A DNA stretch of 64,000 nt. It comes from Rhodanobacter sp. C01 (lineage in GTDB: Bacteria; Pseudomonadota; Gammaproteobacteria; Xanthomonadales; Rhodanobacteraceae). The translations under genes and the position numbers were made by a program. The notes beneath the pieces were generated by a model. It ran no database searches. It worked only from the letters and a program-made list of their open reading frames with translations, and was not told the DNA's origin. This document shows positions 45,241 through 54,158 of the stretch, one piece after another. Position 1 is the first letter of the stretch; each line of letters opens with the position of its first letter. The DNA is taken from positions 124,001 to 188,000 of the forward strand of contig NZ_MUNR01000008.1 in NCBI RefSeq assembly GCF_002001045.1, read 5' to 3'.

Positions 45241-46476
45241 ATGCACATCTATCTGGTCGGCGGCGCGGTCCGTGACAAATTGCTGGGGCGGCCGGTGGTC
45301 GATCATGACCATGTGGTGGTCGGCGCGCTGCCCGAGGACCTGCTCGCGCTGGGCTACCAGCCGGTGGGCAAGGATTTCCCGGTGTTCCTGCACCCCGGGA
45401 CCGGTGAGGAATATGCGCTGGCGCGCACCGAGCGCAAGACCGGACGCGGTTATCACGGCTTCGTGTTCCAGGCCGATGCTTCGGTGACGCTGGAACAGGA
45501 TCTGGCCCGACGCGACCTCACCATCAATGCGATCGCCGAAGATGCGCAAGGTGTACTGACCGATCCGTATCACGGCGTGAGCGATATCGAGGCGCGCGTG
45601 CTGCGGCATGTGTCGCCCGCGTTCGTGGAAGACCCCGTACGCGTGCTGCGGGTGGCGCGCTTCGCAGCGCGCTTCGCGCCGCTGGGCTTCACGGTGGCCG
45701 ACGAAACCATGGCGTTGATGCGGCAGATGGTCGACGACGGCGAAGTGGATCACCTGGTGCCCGAGCGCGTGTGGGCGGAAACGCGCAAGGCGCTGGGCGA
45801 ACCGCAGCCATCGGCGTTCCTGCGCGTGCTGCGCGAGTGCGGCGCGCTGGCGGTGCTGTTTCCTGAAGTGGATGCATTGTATGGCGTGCCGCAGCGCGCC
45901 GAGTTCCATCCCGAGATCGACTCCGGCGTGCATCTGGAAATGGTGCTGGACGCGGCAGCGCGGCTGGCACCGGGCGACGACCTGGTCGGCTTCTGCGCAT
46001 TCACGCATGACCTCGGCAAAGCGTTGACGCCAGCGGACGAACTGCCACGTCATGTCGGGCACGAGCATCGCGGCGTGGCACCGCTGCGCGCACTGACTTT
46101 GCGATTGAAGGTCCCGACCGAACACGCCGCGCTGGCCGAGCTGGTCTGCCGCGAGCATCTGAATGCGCACCGCGCGTTCGATCTGAAACCGGCCACCGTG
46201 CTGAAGCTGCTCGGCGCGCTCGATGCACTGCGTCGTCCCACGCGGCTGGACACCTTCCTGGCCGCCTGCGAGGCCGACAAGCGTGGCCGGCTGGGCCATG
46301 AACACGACGCTTACCCGCAGGCGGGGTACTTGCGCGCAGCGCATGCCGCAGCGGCGGCCGTGGAGGCGAGTGCATTTGTCGAACAGGGGCTGGCCGGTCC
46401 GGCCATCGGCGCAGCCATGGCGACGGCCCGCACCAAGGCGATCGCCGCCGTAAAAACTAACCATCCGCCAAGCTGA
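45241..46476 (+). CDS. cca: Multifunctional CCA tRNA nucleotidyltransferase
   Basis: 411-residue enzyme that adds or repairs the 3' CCA of tRNAs. The class II nucleotidyltransferase head shows [24 protein letters not shown] (metal Asp pair), [10 protein letters not shown] and [18 protein letters not shown]-terminal HD phosphohydrolase domain follows with FTHDLGKA, giving the 2',3'-cyclic phosphodiesterase/phosphatase activities of gammaproteobacterial Cca. ATG 45241 gives the proper N-terminus; a longer in-frame reading from 45121 is Arg-rich and non-coding. Confidence 0.97.
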   Translation: MHIYLVGGAVRDKLLGRPVVDHDHVVVGALPEDLLALGYQPVGKDFPVFLHPGTGEEYALARTERKTGRGYHGFVFQADASVTLEQDLARRDLTINAIAEDAQGVLTDPYHGVSDIEARVLRHVSPAFVEDPVRVLRVARFAARFAPLGFTVADETMALMRQMVDDGEVDHLVPERVWAETRKALGEPQPSAFLRVLRECGALAVLFPEVDALYGVPQRAEFHPEIDSGVHLEMVLDAAARLAPGDDLVGFCAFTHDLGKALTPADELPRHVGHEHRGVAPLRALTLRLKVPTEHAALAELVCREHLNAHRAFDLKPATVLKLLGALDALRRPTRLDTFLAACEADKRGRLGHEHDAYPQAGYLRAAHAAAAAVEASAFVEQGLAGPAIGAAMATARTKAIAAVKTNHPPS

Positions 46477-46550
46477 TCCGCGGTATAAAGCCGGGATAAA
46501 GATTGCCCGCAGCGGGCATCCTTCGATCTCACGTTCTGTTGGAGCTGCCC

Positions 46551-48785
46551 GTGTCCCGCGCATTCACCCGAGTCTCGCCCCTGCGTCAGCGCTTCCGCCC
46601 GCTCTGGTGGCTGGCGATCACCTTCGTGCTGATCTCCTTTGTCACCCGCGTGGCACTGCTGGTCATGTCCGGCCAGGAAATACCGCACACGCCACTGAAC
46701 CTGCTGTACGCCTTCGGGGTGGGCCTGGGCTACGACCTGGTCACCTTCATCTACGTGGCATGGCCGATGGTGCTGATGCTGTGGCTGGTGCCGGCGCGGC
46801 GCGCGGTGATTTCCGGCCCCGGCCTGTGGTTGCTGTACCTGGTCGGCATGGCGCTGCTGTACGCGGCCTGCCTCGGCCTGGTGTTCCTGCTGTGGCACGT
46901 GCATGTGCACGAGTCGTGGCCGCTGATCGTGCTGTTCCTGTTCTTCCTGCCGATGCCGGCGCTGGCGTACTCGGCGCGCAGCGGCCAGTGGGCGATGTAC
47001 GTGATGGGCCTCGTACTGCTGTACGGACTGTTCTTCGTGGCGGCATCCGAGCTGGTGTTCTGGAACGAGTTCAGCGTGCGCTTCAATTTCATCGCGGTGG
47101 ATTATCTGGTCTATACCACCGAGGTGATCGGCAATATCCAGGAGTCCTATCCGATCGGGCGCTGGATGGGGCTGCTGATGGTGGCCGCCCTGGTGGTGTT
47201 CGTGCTGACCAAGCGCGGCCTGCGCACGCGTGATGAAGGCAGCCGTTTCTGGCAACGCAGCAAGCTGGCGCTGGTGTGGCTGGTGCTGACCGTGCTTTCG
47301 CTGTTCGCGGTCAACAGCGGCATGAAGGATCGCACCGGCAACAGCTACGTCGACGAGCTGGCCGGCAACGGCATCTACCAGTTCTTCGCCGCGTTCCGCA
47401 GCAGCCATCTCGATTACGCGAAGTTCTACCAGACCCTGCCGGAAGATCGGGCGTTCGCCATTCTGCGCGACAACCTGAAGGCACCGAACGCGAGCTTCGT
47501 CAGCGACGACCCCAAGGATCTCACCCGCGCGATCACCCACGTCGGGCCGGAGAAGCATCTCAATGTGGTGCTGATCAGCGTGGAAAGCCTGTCCGGCGAT
47601 TACCTGGGCACGTTCGGCAACAAGGAAAACCTCACGCCGTATCTCGACTCGCTGGTCAGCCAAAGCGTGTTCTTCGACAACATGTACGCGAACGGCACGC
47701 GCACCGTGCGCGGACTGGAAGCGCTGTCGCTGTCGGTGCCGCCGACGCCGGGTGACTCGCTGATCCGCGAGCACAACAATGAAAACCTGTTCTCGATCGC
47801 CGACATCTTCAACGATCGCGGCTACCAGTCGGACTTCGTCTACGGTGGCTACGGCTACTTCGACAACATGAATTACTTCTTCAGCCACAACGGCTACAAA
47901 ACGGTGGATCGTGGCGACATCCCGAAGGACGCGGTGATCCACAGCCAGAACGTGTGGGGTGTCTCCGACGAGGATCTGTACACGCTGGCGTTGAAGCAGA
48001 TGGATGACGCGCAGGCCGCCGGCAAGCCGTTCTTCCTGCACATCATGACCACCTCGAACCATCGGCCGTATACCTACCCGGCCGGCCGGGTGTCGCAGAT
48101 CGCGCCGTCACGTCCCGGCGCGGTGGCGTACACCGACTGGTCGATCAAGGACTTCATCCAGCGCGCGCGCAGCAAGCCGTATTTCGACAACACCGTGTTC
48201 GTGATCACCGCCGACCACTGCGCCTCCAGTGCCGGCAAGACTGCCATCCCGATCAACCATTACCATATCCCGCTGTGGATCTATTCACCGAAGAACTTCC
48301 CGCCGCAGCGTGTGCACACCTTGATGGGCCAGTTGGACATCCCGCCGACCCTGCTCGGCATGCTCAACTTCAGCTATCGCACGCGCTTCTTCGGCCAGGA
48401 CGTGTTCCAGCTGCCAACAGGCGGCGGCCATGCCCTGCCCGGCACCTACGAGAAGCTCGGCTACCTGCGTGACAACGTGCTCACCGTGCTGGAACCACGC
48501 CGCAAGCTGGAGCAGTTCACGCCCGATTACACCACCGGGGATGCCACGCCGATCCAGCCGGTGAACCAGGCGATGGTCGATCAGGCGATCGCCTACTACC
48601 AGGTCTCCAGCGACCTGTTCAAACGTGGTCAGTTGGTGCGCCGCCCCAGCGACGCGACGCCGGTGCAGCCATTGCCGCTGCCGGCGCCTGCCGCGTCGGT
48701 ACCGGCATCCGCCACTTCGGCACCAGCACCTAGGGGCTCGACAGCAGCGCCGGCAACGGCCGGCACAGCGGCAATCGCGCACTGA
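46551..48785 (+). CDS. LTA synthase / phosphoglycerol transferase family membrane protein (LtaS/OpgB-like)
   Basis: 744-residue inner-membrane protein. Five to six N-terminal helices (about residues 15-245) are followed by a periplasmic sulfatase-fold domain. The probable Thr nucleophile is in YANGTRTVRGLEAL, with metal-site residues in LISVESLSGDYLG and VITADHCASS, and His in MTTSNHRPY. In Gram-negatives such proteins transfer phosphoglycerol or phosphoethanolamine groups to glucans or lipid A sugars. The 70-residue C-terminal tail is Pro/Ala/Ser-rich. I chose GTG 46551, with GGAG 8 nt before it. Confidence 0.88.
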   Translation: MSRAFTRVSPLRQRFRPLWWLAITFVLISFVTRVALLVMSGQEIPHTPLNLLYAFGVGLGYDLVTFIYVAWPMVLMLWLVPARRAVISGPGLWLLYLVGMALLYAACLGLVFLLWHVHVHESWPLIVLFLFFLPMPALAYSARSGQWAMYVMGLVLLYGLFFVAASELVFWNEFSVRFNFIAVDYLVYTTEVIGNIQESYPIGRWMGLLMVAALVVFVLTKRGLRTRDEGSRFWQRSKLALVWLVLTVLSLFAVNSGMKDRTGNSYVDELAGNGIYQFFAAFRSSHLDYAKFYQTLPEDRAFAILRDNLKAPNASFVSDDPKDLTRAITHVGPEKHLNVVLISVESLSGDYLGTFGNKENLTPYLDSLVSQSVFFDNMYANGTRTVRGLEALSLSVPPTPGDSLIREHNNENLFSIADIFNDRGYQSDFVYGGYGYFDNMNYFFSHNGYKTVDRGDIPKDAVIHSQNVWGVSDEDLYTLALKQMDDAQAAGKPFFLHIMTTSNHRPYTYPAGRVSQIAPSRPGAVAYTDWSIKDFIQRARSKPYFDNTVFVITADHCASSAGKTAIPINHYHIPLWIYSPKNFPPQRVHTLMGQLDIPPTLLGMLNFSYRTRFFGQDVFQLPTGGGHALPGTYEKLGYLRDNVLTVLEPRRKLEQFTPDYTTGDATPIQPVNQAMVDQAIAYYQVSSDLFKRGQLVRRPSDATPVQPLPLPAPAASVPASATSAPAPRGSTAAPATAGTAAIAH

Positions 48786-48795
48786 GCGAGTCTCT

Positions 48796-48825
48796 ACCCG
48801 ATGTCGTCAGCCGACGGCATCGGGT
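48796..48825. terminator. Hairpin between convergent genes
   Basis: Extended near-perfect inverted repeat: ACCCGATG and CATCGGGT form the outer stem, CGTC and GACG the inner stem around an AGCC loop. It sits between the stops of the convergent phosphoglycerol transferase and methyltransferase genes, 10 bp from one and 13 bp from the other. No T-run; probably a two-way stop or mRNA end-protecting hairpin. Confidence 0.55.
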
Positions 48826-48837
48826 TACCAAGGACAG

Positions 48838-50031
48838 CTACAACCGGCCACCTTGGTCAGCAGCGAGCAGTTCCGCCGGAAGCGGCAACACGTCTAGGCC
48901 GCGGGCCAGCAACATCGCCTGGAAGCGTTCGCCCATCTGGTCGGGCAGCATCAAACGCTTCACCTGCTGCGCCAGCCGGTAACGGCTGTGCTCGTCGGCG
49001 ATCTTCGCCTGCTCGCATTCGAAGATGTCCTGCAAGCCGGCACCGATCAGAAACTGCGCCTGCGGCAGATACGCGGCCACGCCGAAGCCCGCACTGTTGC
49101 CTGCTTCGGCCAGCGCGGTGAAATCGACCGAGGCGGTGAGGTCGTTCAGACCCGGCAGGTACAGTGGGTCGTTGTGTGCGTGATGACGGTAATGCGCCAT
49201 CAAGGTGCCATCGTCGCGCTCGGGCAGATAGAACTCGCGGCGCACGTAACCGTAGTCGACGAACAGCATCAGGCCAGCGACCAGCGAACCGGCTATCGCC
49301 TGAATCCAGTACGGCAGCTGCGGCAGGATTTCCGAGCGGTAGCCCTCGCTGAAGTCGCTGCCGAGGTCGCGCTCGACATGACGCACCGCGCCGGCCACCA
49401 GCGCATCAGCCGGGCGATCGACGCGCATCAAACGACCTTCGCCATCCAGCGCCACATACTCCTCGTAGACCTCGCCGGCGCGCATCGCGAAGCGCGTGGC
49501 CGGCAACGCATCGATCACCTCGTTGGCAAACAGCACACCGCGCCAGTCCTGCTCGGGCGGGCGATCCAGCCATTGCACGCGGGCGTTGAGCTCGGCCGGG
49601 AGATTCGCGCGCAGGCGCTCGCGCTGACGTTCGCGCAGGTCGGCGCTGGGTTCGAGAATCAGGTACTGCCGCGGCAGCATGCCGCCAGCCGCCAGCGCCT
49701 TGAGCGCCACCTCGGCGAACGCGCCACTGCCGCCGCCAAGCTCCAGAAAATCCGCGTCGTCGCCCAGCATCGCCAGTACCGGCTGCACCGCATTGATCAC
49801 GCAGCGCGCGAACAATTCGCCCAGTTCCGGCGCGGTGACGAAATCACCGGCTGCACCAAACTTGGTCTTGCCCGCGCTGTAGTAGCCGAGTCCCGGTGCG
49901 TACAGGCAACGCTCCATGTATTGCGAAAAAGGCAATGGCCCGTGCGAGGCGATCTGTTCGCGCAGCAACTGCAACAGGTGGTCGGAATGTGCGCGTTCGT
50001 CAGCGCTCGGTTCGGGGAGTTGCGATCGCAT
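48838..50031 (-). CDS. SAM-dependent methyltransferase, MidA/NDUFAF7 family
   Basis: 397-residue protein of the PF02636 family. SAM-binding motif I is FLELGGGSGAFAEVAL near residue 95; other marks are SQYMERCLYAPGLGYYS and FANEVIDALPATRF. Mitochondrial relatives dimethylate an Arg of complex I subunit NDUFS2 during assembly. A similar role in bacteria is possible but untested here, and no nuo gene is in the window. ATG 50031 was chosen; an earlier in-frame start at 50085 adds 18 residues that lack family match. Confidence 0.9.
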   Translation of the reverse strand: MRSQLPEPSADERAHSDHLLQLLREQIASHGPLPFSQYMERCLYAPGLGYYSAGKTKFGAAGDFVTAPELGELFARCVINAVQPVLAMLGDDADFLELGGGSGAFAEVALKALAAGGMLPRQYLILEPSADLRERQRERLRANLPAELNARVQWLDRPPEQDWRGVLFANEVIDALPATRFAMRAGEVYEEYVALDGEGRLMRVDRPADALVAGAVRHVERDLGSDFSEGYRSEILPQLPYWIQAIAGSLVAGLMLFVDYGYVRREFYLPERDDGTLMAHYRHHAHNDPLYLPGLNDLTASVDFTALAEAGNSAGFGVAAYLPQAQFLIGAGLQDIFECEQAKIADEHSRYRLAQQVKRLMLPDQMGERFQAMLLARGLDVLPLPAELLAADQGGRL

Positions 50032-50127
50032 GGGTCTTGCCGGCAGCAAAAAATCGCCGCAAGCATAGCGGAAGGGACGCATCACGCGTCCCTCGCCGTG
50101 TTCCCGCAGAAGCGAACCGTGTTTCGA

Positions 50128-52305
50128 TCAGAAATCTTTCTGCAGGCTCAGGTACAGGCCGCGGCGCGGGCCGTACTGCGGCGCGCCGACGCCGATGCCG
50201 GTGCCGTCACGCAGCTCGTAGGTGCGGTCCAATGCATTGATCAGCGCCAGTTGCGTGTGAAGCTGGCCGAAATGATCGAACGTGAAGTCGTGCGAGACGT
50301 TGAGGTTGAGCTGGAAGTAGTCCGGCAAGGTGCCACCGTTCGGCACGGTACCGTCCTTGCGCAGGCCGGTACCGAACAGGTAGTCGGCGCCCAGCTTGGT
50401 GGTATCGCCCAGCGCGTAATTGAAGCCGCCGGACGAGGTGTATTTCTGGTCGTGGTCGAGGTAGATGTAGTTGTTGGCGATGTAGGCCAGATCTTCCGGA
50501 CTGAAATTGTACTGGCTGGTCATCACGTCCTTGCCCATCGCCTTGGTGTAGGAGAAGTTGAAATAGGCCGAGAACGGACCAGAGGTGTAGTTCGCCGTGA
50601 ACTCGGCGCCACCGACACGGCCGTACTTGTAGTTGAAGGTGGAGTACACGAGTGCCGCGCCGAACTGGCCTTCGTCCTGCAGACGGCTCACCTTGCGGTA
50701 GTAGGTGTCCAGGCCCAGCGTCCAGTCGCTGCCGATGTTCTGCGAGACGCCGGCATCGAAGTAATTCGAGCGCTCGGCCAGCGGCGTGTTGTCGCCATAG
50801 TTCTTCACCGCGTTGGTGGTGCCGGCAAACGCAGCGAGATCCGTGGTGGAAATCAGCTCAGTGGCAGGCGGCGTGAAGTAGCGCGAGTAGCCGGCGTGCA
50901 CGGTGGTGGTGCTGGTTGCCTGCCACACCATGCCCAGGCGCGGGCTCAACTGGCTGGCGGTGGTATTGAACGCCTGGTACTGGTCGCCGCGCAGGCCATA
51001 GTTCACCGTCCAGTTCTGGCCGATGTTCCACTCATCCTGCACATAGGCCGACCAGGTCCTGGCGGTGATCTGATCGCCGGTGAAGATGTTGAACGGCACC
51101 GTGCTGGCCTGAGTGCCGTCCGGATTGGCCGGGAACACCAGCGAATTAGTGTTCGTGGCAGCCTGGTCGAAAGAACCATAGAGACCGTAGCGCAAAGTAT
51201 GGTTCTCGCCCCACGGCATCGAGAAGTCCGCCTGCAAGGTGCTGGCGCGATCGCTCTGGTTGATCGCGCCGGCGACACCGTTGAACATCAGGTCGCCGAT
51301 GTCGTCCGGCAGGTATTGCAGGCCACTGAAGCGCTGGCCCAGCGAGACCTGGTAGTCGGTACTGCCGAACTTGCCCTGCAGCGCCAGCACGCCGAAGCGG
51401 GTCTGCTCGTTCTGGCGCTCGTCCAGGTTGGCGGAGTTGAAGTCGACCGTGTCCAGATAGCCGAACTGCGGTGTCTGATCCGGGTTGTTGGGGATCTGGA
51501 AGCGGTTGTTGGCCATGCCGAACAGGAAGCTCAGGCGCGTGTCGCTGTCGATCAGGTAACTGATGTCGCCAAACGCCTTGGTCTGGTTGGTGTGATCGTG
51601 GATCGGCGTGCGGCTGGCCGTCGGGTTCTCGATGCCGACATCGTTCTGCGTGTAGTTCGCCGTGAAGAACGCGCTCCACGGGCCGCTGCTGCCCCACAGC
51701 GAAACGTTGGGATTGAACGTGCCGAACGAACCGGCGGTCACGCCGACGCTGCCGCCATTGCCCAGTGCGCTGCCGCTCTTGGTGGTGATGTCGACCACCG
51801 CCGCGGTGCGCAGACCGTACTGTGCCGGCAGCGCGCCATCGAGCAGGCTGACACTCTGGATCGTGCGCGCGTCCAGGCTCTGGCCAAAGCCCGAGATCGA
51901 CTCGGGAATGATCACGCCGTCGATGCGGTACTGCAGGTTGGCGTGGTCGCCGCGCACGTGCAGGCCGCCGTAGGAATCCTGCACCACGCCCGGCGCCTGC
52001 AACAGCACCTGGTTCATCGGCGTGGAGGCGCCCAGCGGCAAGGCCTGGATCGCCTTCTGGTCGATCACGTACTGGCTGCTGCCGGTATCCGGCGACAACG
52101 CGTTGCGCGCCTTGTCCAGCTTGGCCGACACCTCGATGGTGCTGAGATCCTTGGTCGTGGGCTGTGGGTTGCCGGTACCGTTATCCGCCGGCTCGTCCAT
52201 GGCAGCAGTGGCCGTGGTCGCCGAGGGGGACGTATCGGTGGCATGAACGGCGGTCGTGGCCAGCGCAACGGCAAGACTCAGTGCAAGCAGGGAGGGTTTC
52301 ATCAT
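50128..52305 (-). CDS. TonB-dependent receptor, likely Zur-regulated
   Basis: 725-residue outer-membrane receptor. Signal peptide ends near AVHA; a 30-residue Ser/Thr/Ala/Asp-rich linker precedes the plug (TIEVSAKLDKARNAL, GLHVRGDHANLQYRIDGVIIPESIS, LLDGALPAQYGLRTAAVVDI), followed by a barrel ending LYLSLQKDF. The gene lies behind a perfect 18-bp palindrome of Zur-box type 37 bp upstream of the start, so zinc or a zinc-metallophore is the likely cargo. No His-rich surface loop like that of ZnuD is obvious. Two adjacent ATGs (52305 and 52302) are possible starts. It is monocistronic. Confidence 0.9.
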   Translation of the reverse strand: MMKPSLLALSLAVALATTAVHATDTSPSATTATAAMDEPADNGTGNPQPTTKDLSTIEVSAKLDKARNALSPDTGSSQYVIDQKAIQALPLGASTPMNQVLLQAPGVVQDSYGGLHVRGDHANLQYRIDGVIIPESISGFGQSLDARTIQSVSLLDGALPAQYGLRTAAVVDITTKSGSALGNGGSVGVTAGSFGTFNPNVSLWGSSGPWSAFFTANYTQNDVGIENPTASRTPIHDHTNQTKAFGDISYLIDSDTRLSFLFGMANNRFQIPNNPDQTPQFGYLDTVDFNSANLDERQNEQTRFGVLALQGKFGSTDYQVSLGQRFSGLQYLPDDIGDLMFNGVAGAINQSDRASTLQADFSMPWGENHTLRYGLYGSFDQAATNTNSLVFPANPDGTQASTVPFNIFTGDQITARTWSAYVQDEWNIGQNWTVNYGLRGDQYQAFNTTASQLSPRLGMVWQATSTTTVHAGYSRYFTPPATELISTTDLAAFAGTTNAVKNYGDNTPLAERSNYFDAGVSQNIGSDWTLGLDTYYRKVSRLQDEGQFGAALVYSTFNYKYGRVGGAEFTANYTSGPFSAYFNFSYTKAMGKDVMTSQYNFSPEDLAYIANNYIYLDHDQKYTSSGGFNYALGDTTKLGADYLFGTGLRKDGTVPNGGTLPDYFQLNLNVSHDFTFDHFGQLHTQLALINALDRTYELRDGTGIGVGAPQYGPRRGLYLSLQKDF

Positions 52306-52342
52306 GAATTCCAGCAGGGACAAGAGAGGAATGGTCTATTTC

Positions 52343-52360
52343 GTAATGTTATAACATTAC
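52343..52360. promoter_or_regulatory. Zur-like operator, perfect palindrome
   Basis: GTAATGTTATAACATTAC is its own exact reverse complement. It resembles Zur boxes, whose half-sites are ATGTTAT/ATAACAT, in the compact spacing described for some alphaproteobacterial Zur operators (recalled, not checked). It lies between the TonB receptor (start 52305) and the divergent EcsC gene (start 52517), nearer the receptor, and overlaps a possible -10 (TATAAC) for it. Repression of the receptor when zinc is sufficient is the expected role. Confidence 0.7.
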
Positions 52361-52516
52361 CAAGCATTCGTCTCGCCCACCTGCGCCAGAAGTCATGCCT
52401 GCAGACGTGGCATACCGGGGACCAGTTGTCGCCGGCCATTGAGTCCGGCTTCACACCGCTCCTCTAGACTGCGGACATACGCCTATTCACGGCGCGATCC
52501 TCTTACGGAGCCCCGC

Positions 52517-53299
52517 ATGGCCAAGCACAGTGAGAACGTTCCGGCCGTCATCGCACCGGCCGATCACAACCGGGTGACCCAGGCCATCCTCGATTTCGTC
52601 AGCCGGGTGCCGGACAGCAAGGTCGGCAGCAGCAAGGATCCCGCCACCGAGGCGCGCCGGCTGGCCCAGCGCGCGGCCCAGCGCGCAGCACTCACCGCCG
52701 GTTCGCTGGCACTGCCGCCGGGACCGCTGGGCTGGCTGACCCTGCTGCCGGAGCTGATCGCGATCTGGAAGATCCAGGGCCAGATGGTCAGCGACATCGC
52801 CGCCGCCTACGGCCGCAATCACACCTTGGGCCGCGAACAGATGCTGTGGTGCCTGTTCCGGCATACCGCCGCGCAGGCCTTCCGCGACCTGGTCGTGCAG
52901 ATGGGTGACCGCCTGGTATTCCGCCGCATGTCCTACACCGTCGCGCAACGCGTGGCCAAGCAGGTCGGCGTCAAGCTCACCCAGCGCACGGTGAGCGAAG
53001 GCCTGTCGCGCTGGCTGCCGGTGATCGGCGCGCTCGGCGTCGGCGCCTATGCGTATTACGACACCGGGCAAGTCGCCAGTACCGCGATTGCCCTGTTCAG
53101 CGGCGATGTCGTGATGACCGACGAGGGCAACGAAGAGGCCGCGGAAACCGTCAAACCGGTACCACGCAAAAAGGCTTCCACAGTGCGCCGCGCGATGGAC
53201 AAACTGGTCGACAAAGCGATGACCGGCGCCGCGCGCAAGGTCGCCAGTGCTGCACGCAAGGCCGCCAGCAGGAAACCGCGCTCGCCGAAGGCGGACTGA
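52517..53299 (+). CDS. EcsC family protein
   Basis: 260-residue protein of the EcsC family (PF12787), recognised from the Ala-rich early helices RAAQRAALTAGSLALPPGPLGWLTLLPELIAIWKIQGQMVSDIAAAYG and later LPVIGALGVGAYAYYDTGQVA. The Bacillus member sits beside an ABC exporter; its mechanism is unknown. The last 45 residues are a basic Lys/Arg/Ala-rich tail that may bind nucleic acid or anionic lipid. The ATG at 52517 has ACGGAG 7 nt upstream. No ABC transporter genes are next to it here. Confidence 0.8.
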   Translation: MAKHSENVPAVIAPADHNRVTQAILDFVSRVPDSKVGSSKDPATEARRLAQRAAQRAALTAGSLALPPGPLGWLTLLPELIAIWKIQGQMVSDIAAAYGRNHTLGREQMLWCLFRHTAAQAFRDLVVQMGDRLVFRRMSYTVAQRVAKQVGVKLTQRTVSEGLSRWLPVIGALGVGAYAYYDTGQVASTAIALFSGDVVMTDEGNEEAAETVKPVPRKKASTVRRAMDKLVDKAMTGAARKVASAARKAASRKPRSPKAD

Positions 53300-53306
53300 T
53301 CGCCTG

Positions 53307-53351
53307 CCAGCGGATGACGCACCGCATGCTTTGCGGCAAGCTGTCCGCTGG
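53307..53351 (+). terminator. Two-tier hairpin between EcsC and pteridine reductase genes
   Basis: Outer stem CCAGCGGA / TCCGCTGG encloses an inner hairpin CCGCA-TGCTT-TGCGG. No T-run. It may limit read-through from the EcsC gene, or shape the leader of the next gene, whose ribosome-binding GGAG lies 10 bp beyond. Confidence 0.4.
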
Positions 53352-53371
53352 ATTGCCGCAGGAGCCGATGC

Positions 53372-54118
53372 ATGAAGCCACACCATGAGCGACCCGTCGC
53401 GCTGATCACCGGTACGGGGCGGCGTGTGGGCGCGGTGATCGCACGCACGCTGCACGCGGCTGGCTACGACCTGGCGCTGCACTACCGCCACTCCGTCGAT
53501 GACGCTCGCACCCTGGCTGATGAACTGGAACAGAAGCGCACTGGCAGCACGTTGCTTTTGCAAGCCGAACTGGCCGACATCCCTGCTCTACCCGCGTTGA
53601 TCGAGCAACTATTGGCGCATTACGGCCGGCTCGATGCGCTGGTCAACAATGCCTCTGCGTTCTATCCCACACCACTGGGCACGGCGACGCCAACGCAATG
53701 GAAGGAGTTGTTCGCCTCCAACGCGCAGGCACCGTTCTTCCTCTGCCAGGCGGCGATTCCCGCACTGCGCGAAGCACGCGGCGGCATCGTCAACCTGCTG
53801 GACATCTACGCCGAGCGTCCTTTGGCGCAGCACACGCTGTACTGCATGGCGAAGGCTGCACAGGCCGCGATGACGCGCTCGCTGGCACTGGAACTGGGCC
53901 CCGAGATACGCGTCAACGGTGTGGCTCCAGGCGCTGTGCTGTGGCCCAGCGACGGCAAACCCTATGCCGACCAGCAGGCGATGCTGGCGCGCACGCCATT
54001 GCAACGGGTCGGCACACCGGACGATGTCGCAGGCGCGGTGCTGTGGCTGCTGCGTGACGCGCCGTTCGTTACCGGCCAGACCATCCGCGTGGACGGCGGC
54101 CGCACGCTTTCCGTATGA
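53372..54118 (+). CDS. Pteridine reductase (SDR family, FolM-like)
   Basis: 248-residue short-chain dehydrogenase. The cofactor motif is TGTGRRVG, the TGxxxRxG form typical of pteridine reductases (PTR1, FolM) rather than TGxxxGxG of most SDRs. The catalytic set includes Asp in LDIYAERP where most SDRs have Ser, and Tyr-x-x-x-Lys in YCMAKAA; NNASAF is also present. It reduces dihydrobiopterin/dihydrofolate or dihydromonapterin with NADPH. folK and folB lie 1.0-1.8 kb downstream on the other strand, supporting a pterin or folate role. Confidence 0.88.
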   Translation: MKPHHERPVALITGTGRRVGAVIARTLHAAGYDLALHYRHSVDDARTLADELEQKRTGSTLLLQAELADIPALPALIEQLLAHYGRLDALVNNASAFYPTPLGTATPTQWKELFASNAQAPFFLCQAAIPALREARGGIVNLLDIYAERPLAQHTLYCMAKAAQAAMTRSLALELGPEIRVNGVAPGAVLWPSDGKPYADQQAMLARTPLQRVGTPDDVAGAVLWLLRDAPFVTGQTIRVDGGRTLSV

Positions 54119-54148
54119 GTGACCATCCCCGTACGCAAGGACGGTCAC
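54119..54148. terminator. Hairpin between convergent genes
   Basis: GTGACC and GGTCAC, extended by TCC/GGA after a mismatch, form a stem around a CCGTACGCAA loop directly after the pteridine reductase stop and 11 bp before the convergent DUF6159-like gene stop. No T-run. Confidence 0.45.
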
Positions 54149-54158
54149 GGCATCACGC

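Noticed and set aside
46504-46518. TGCCCGC/GCGGGCA inverted repeat before the phosphoglycerol transferase gene
   Set aside because: Loop of one base is impossible at full stem length and only a 4-bp stem remains; no T-run, so not called a terminator.
48988-52467. 1159-codon plus-strand ORF spanning the MidA and TonB receptor genes
   Set aside because: It reads antisense through two unrelated real genes and the intergenic region including the Zur-like palindrome; the product is Val/Arg/Gln-rich with no domains. Remarkably long but explained by codon bias.
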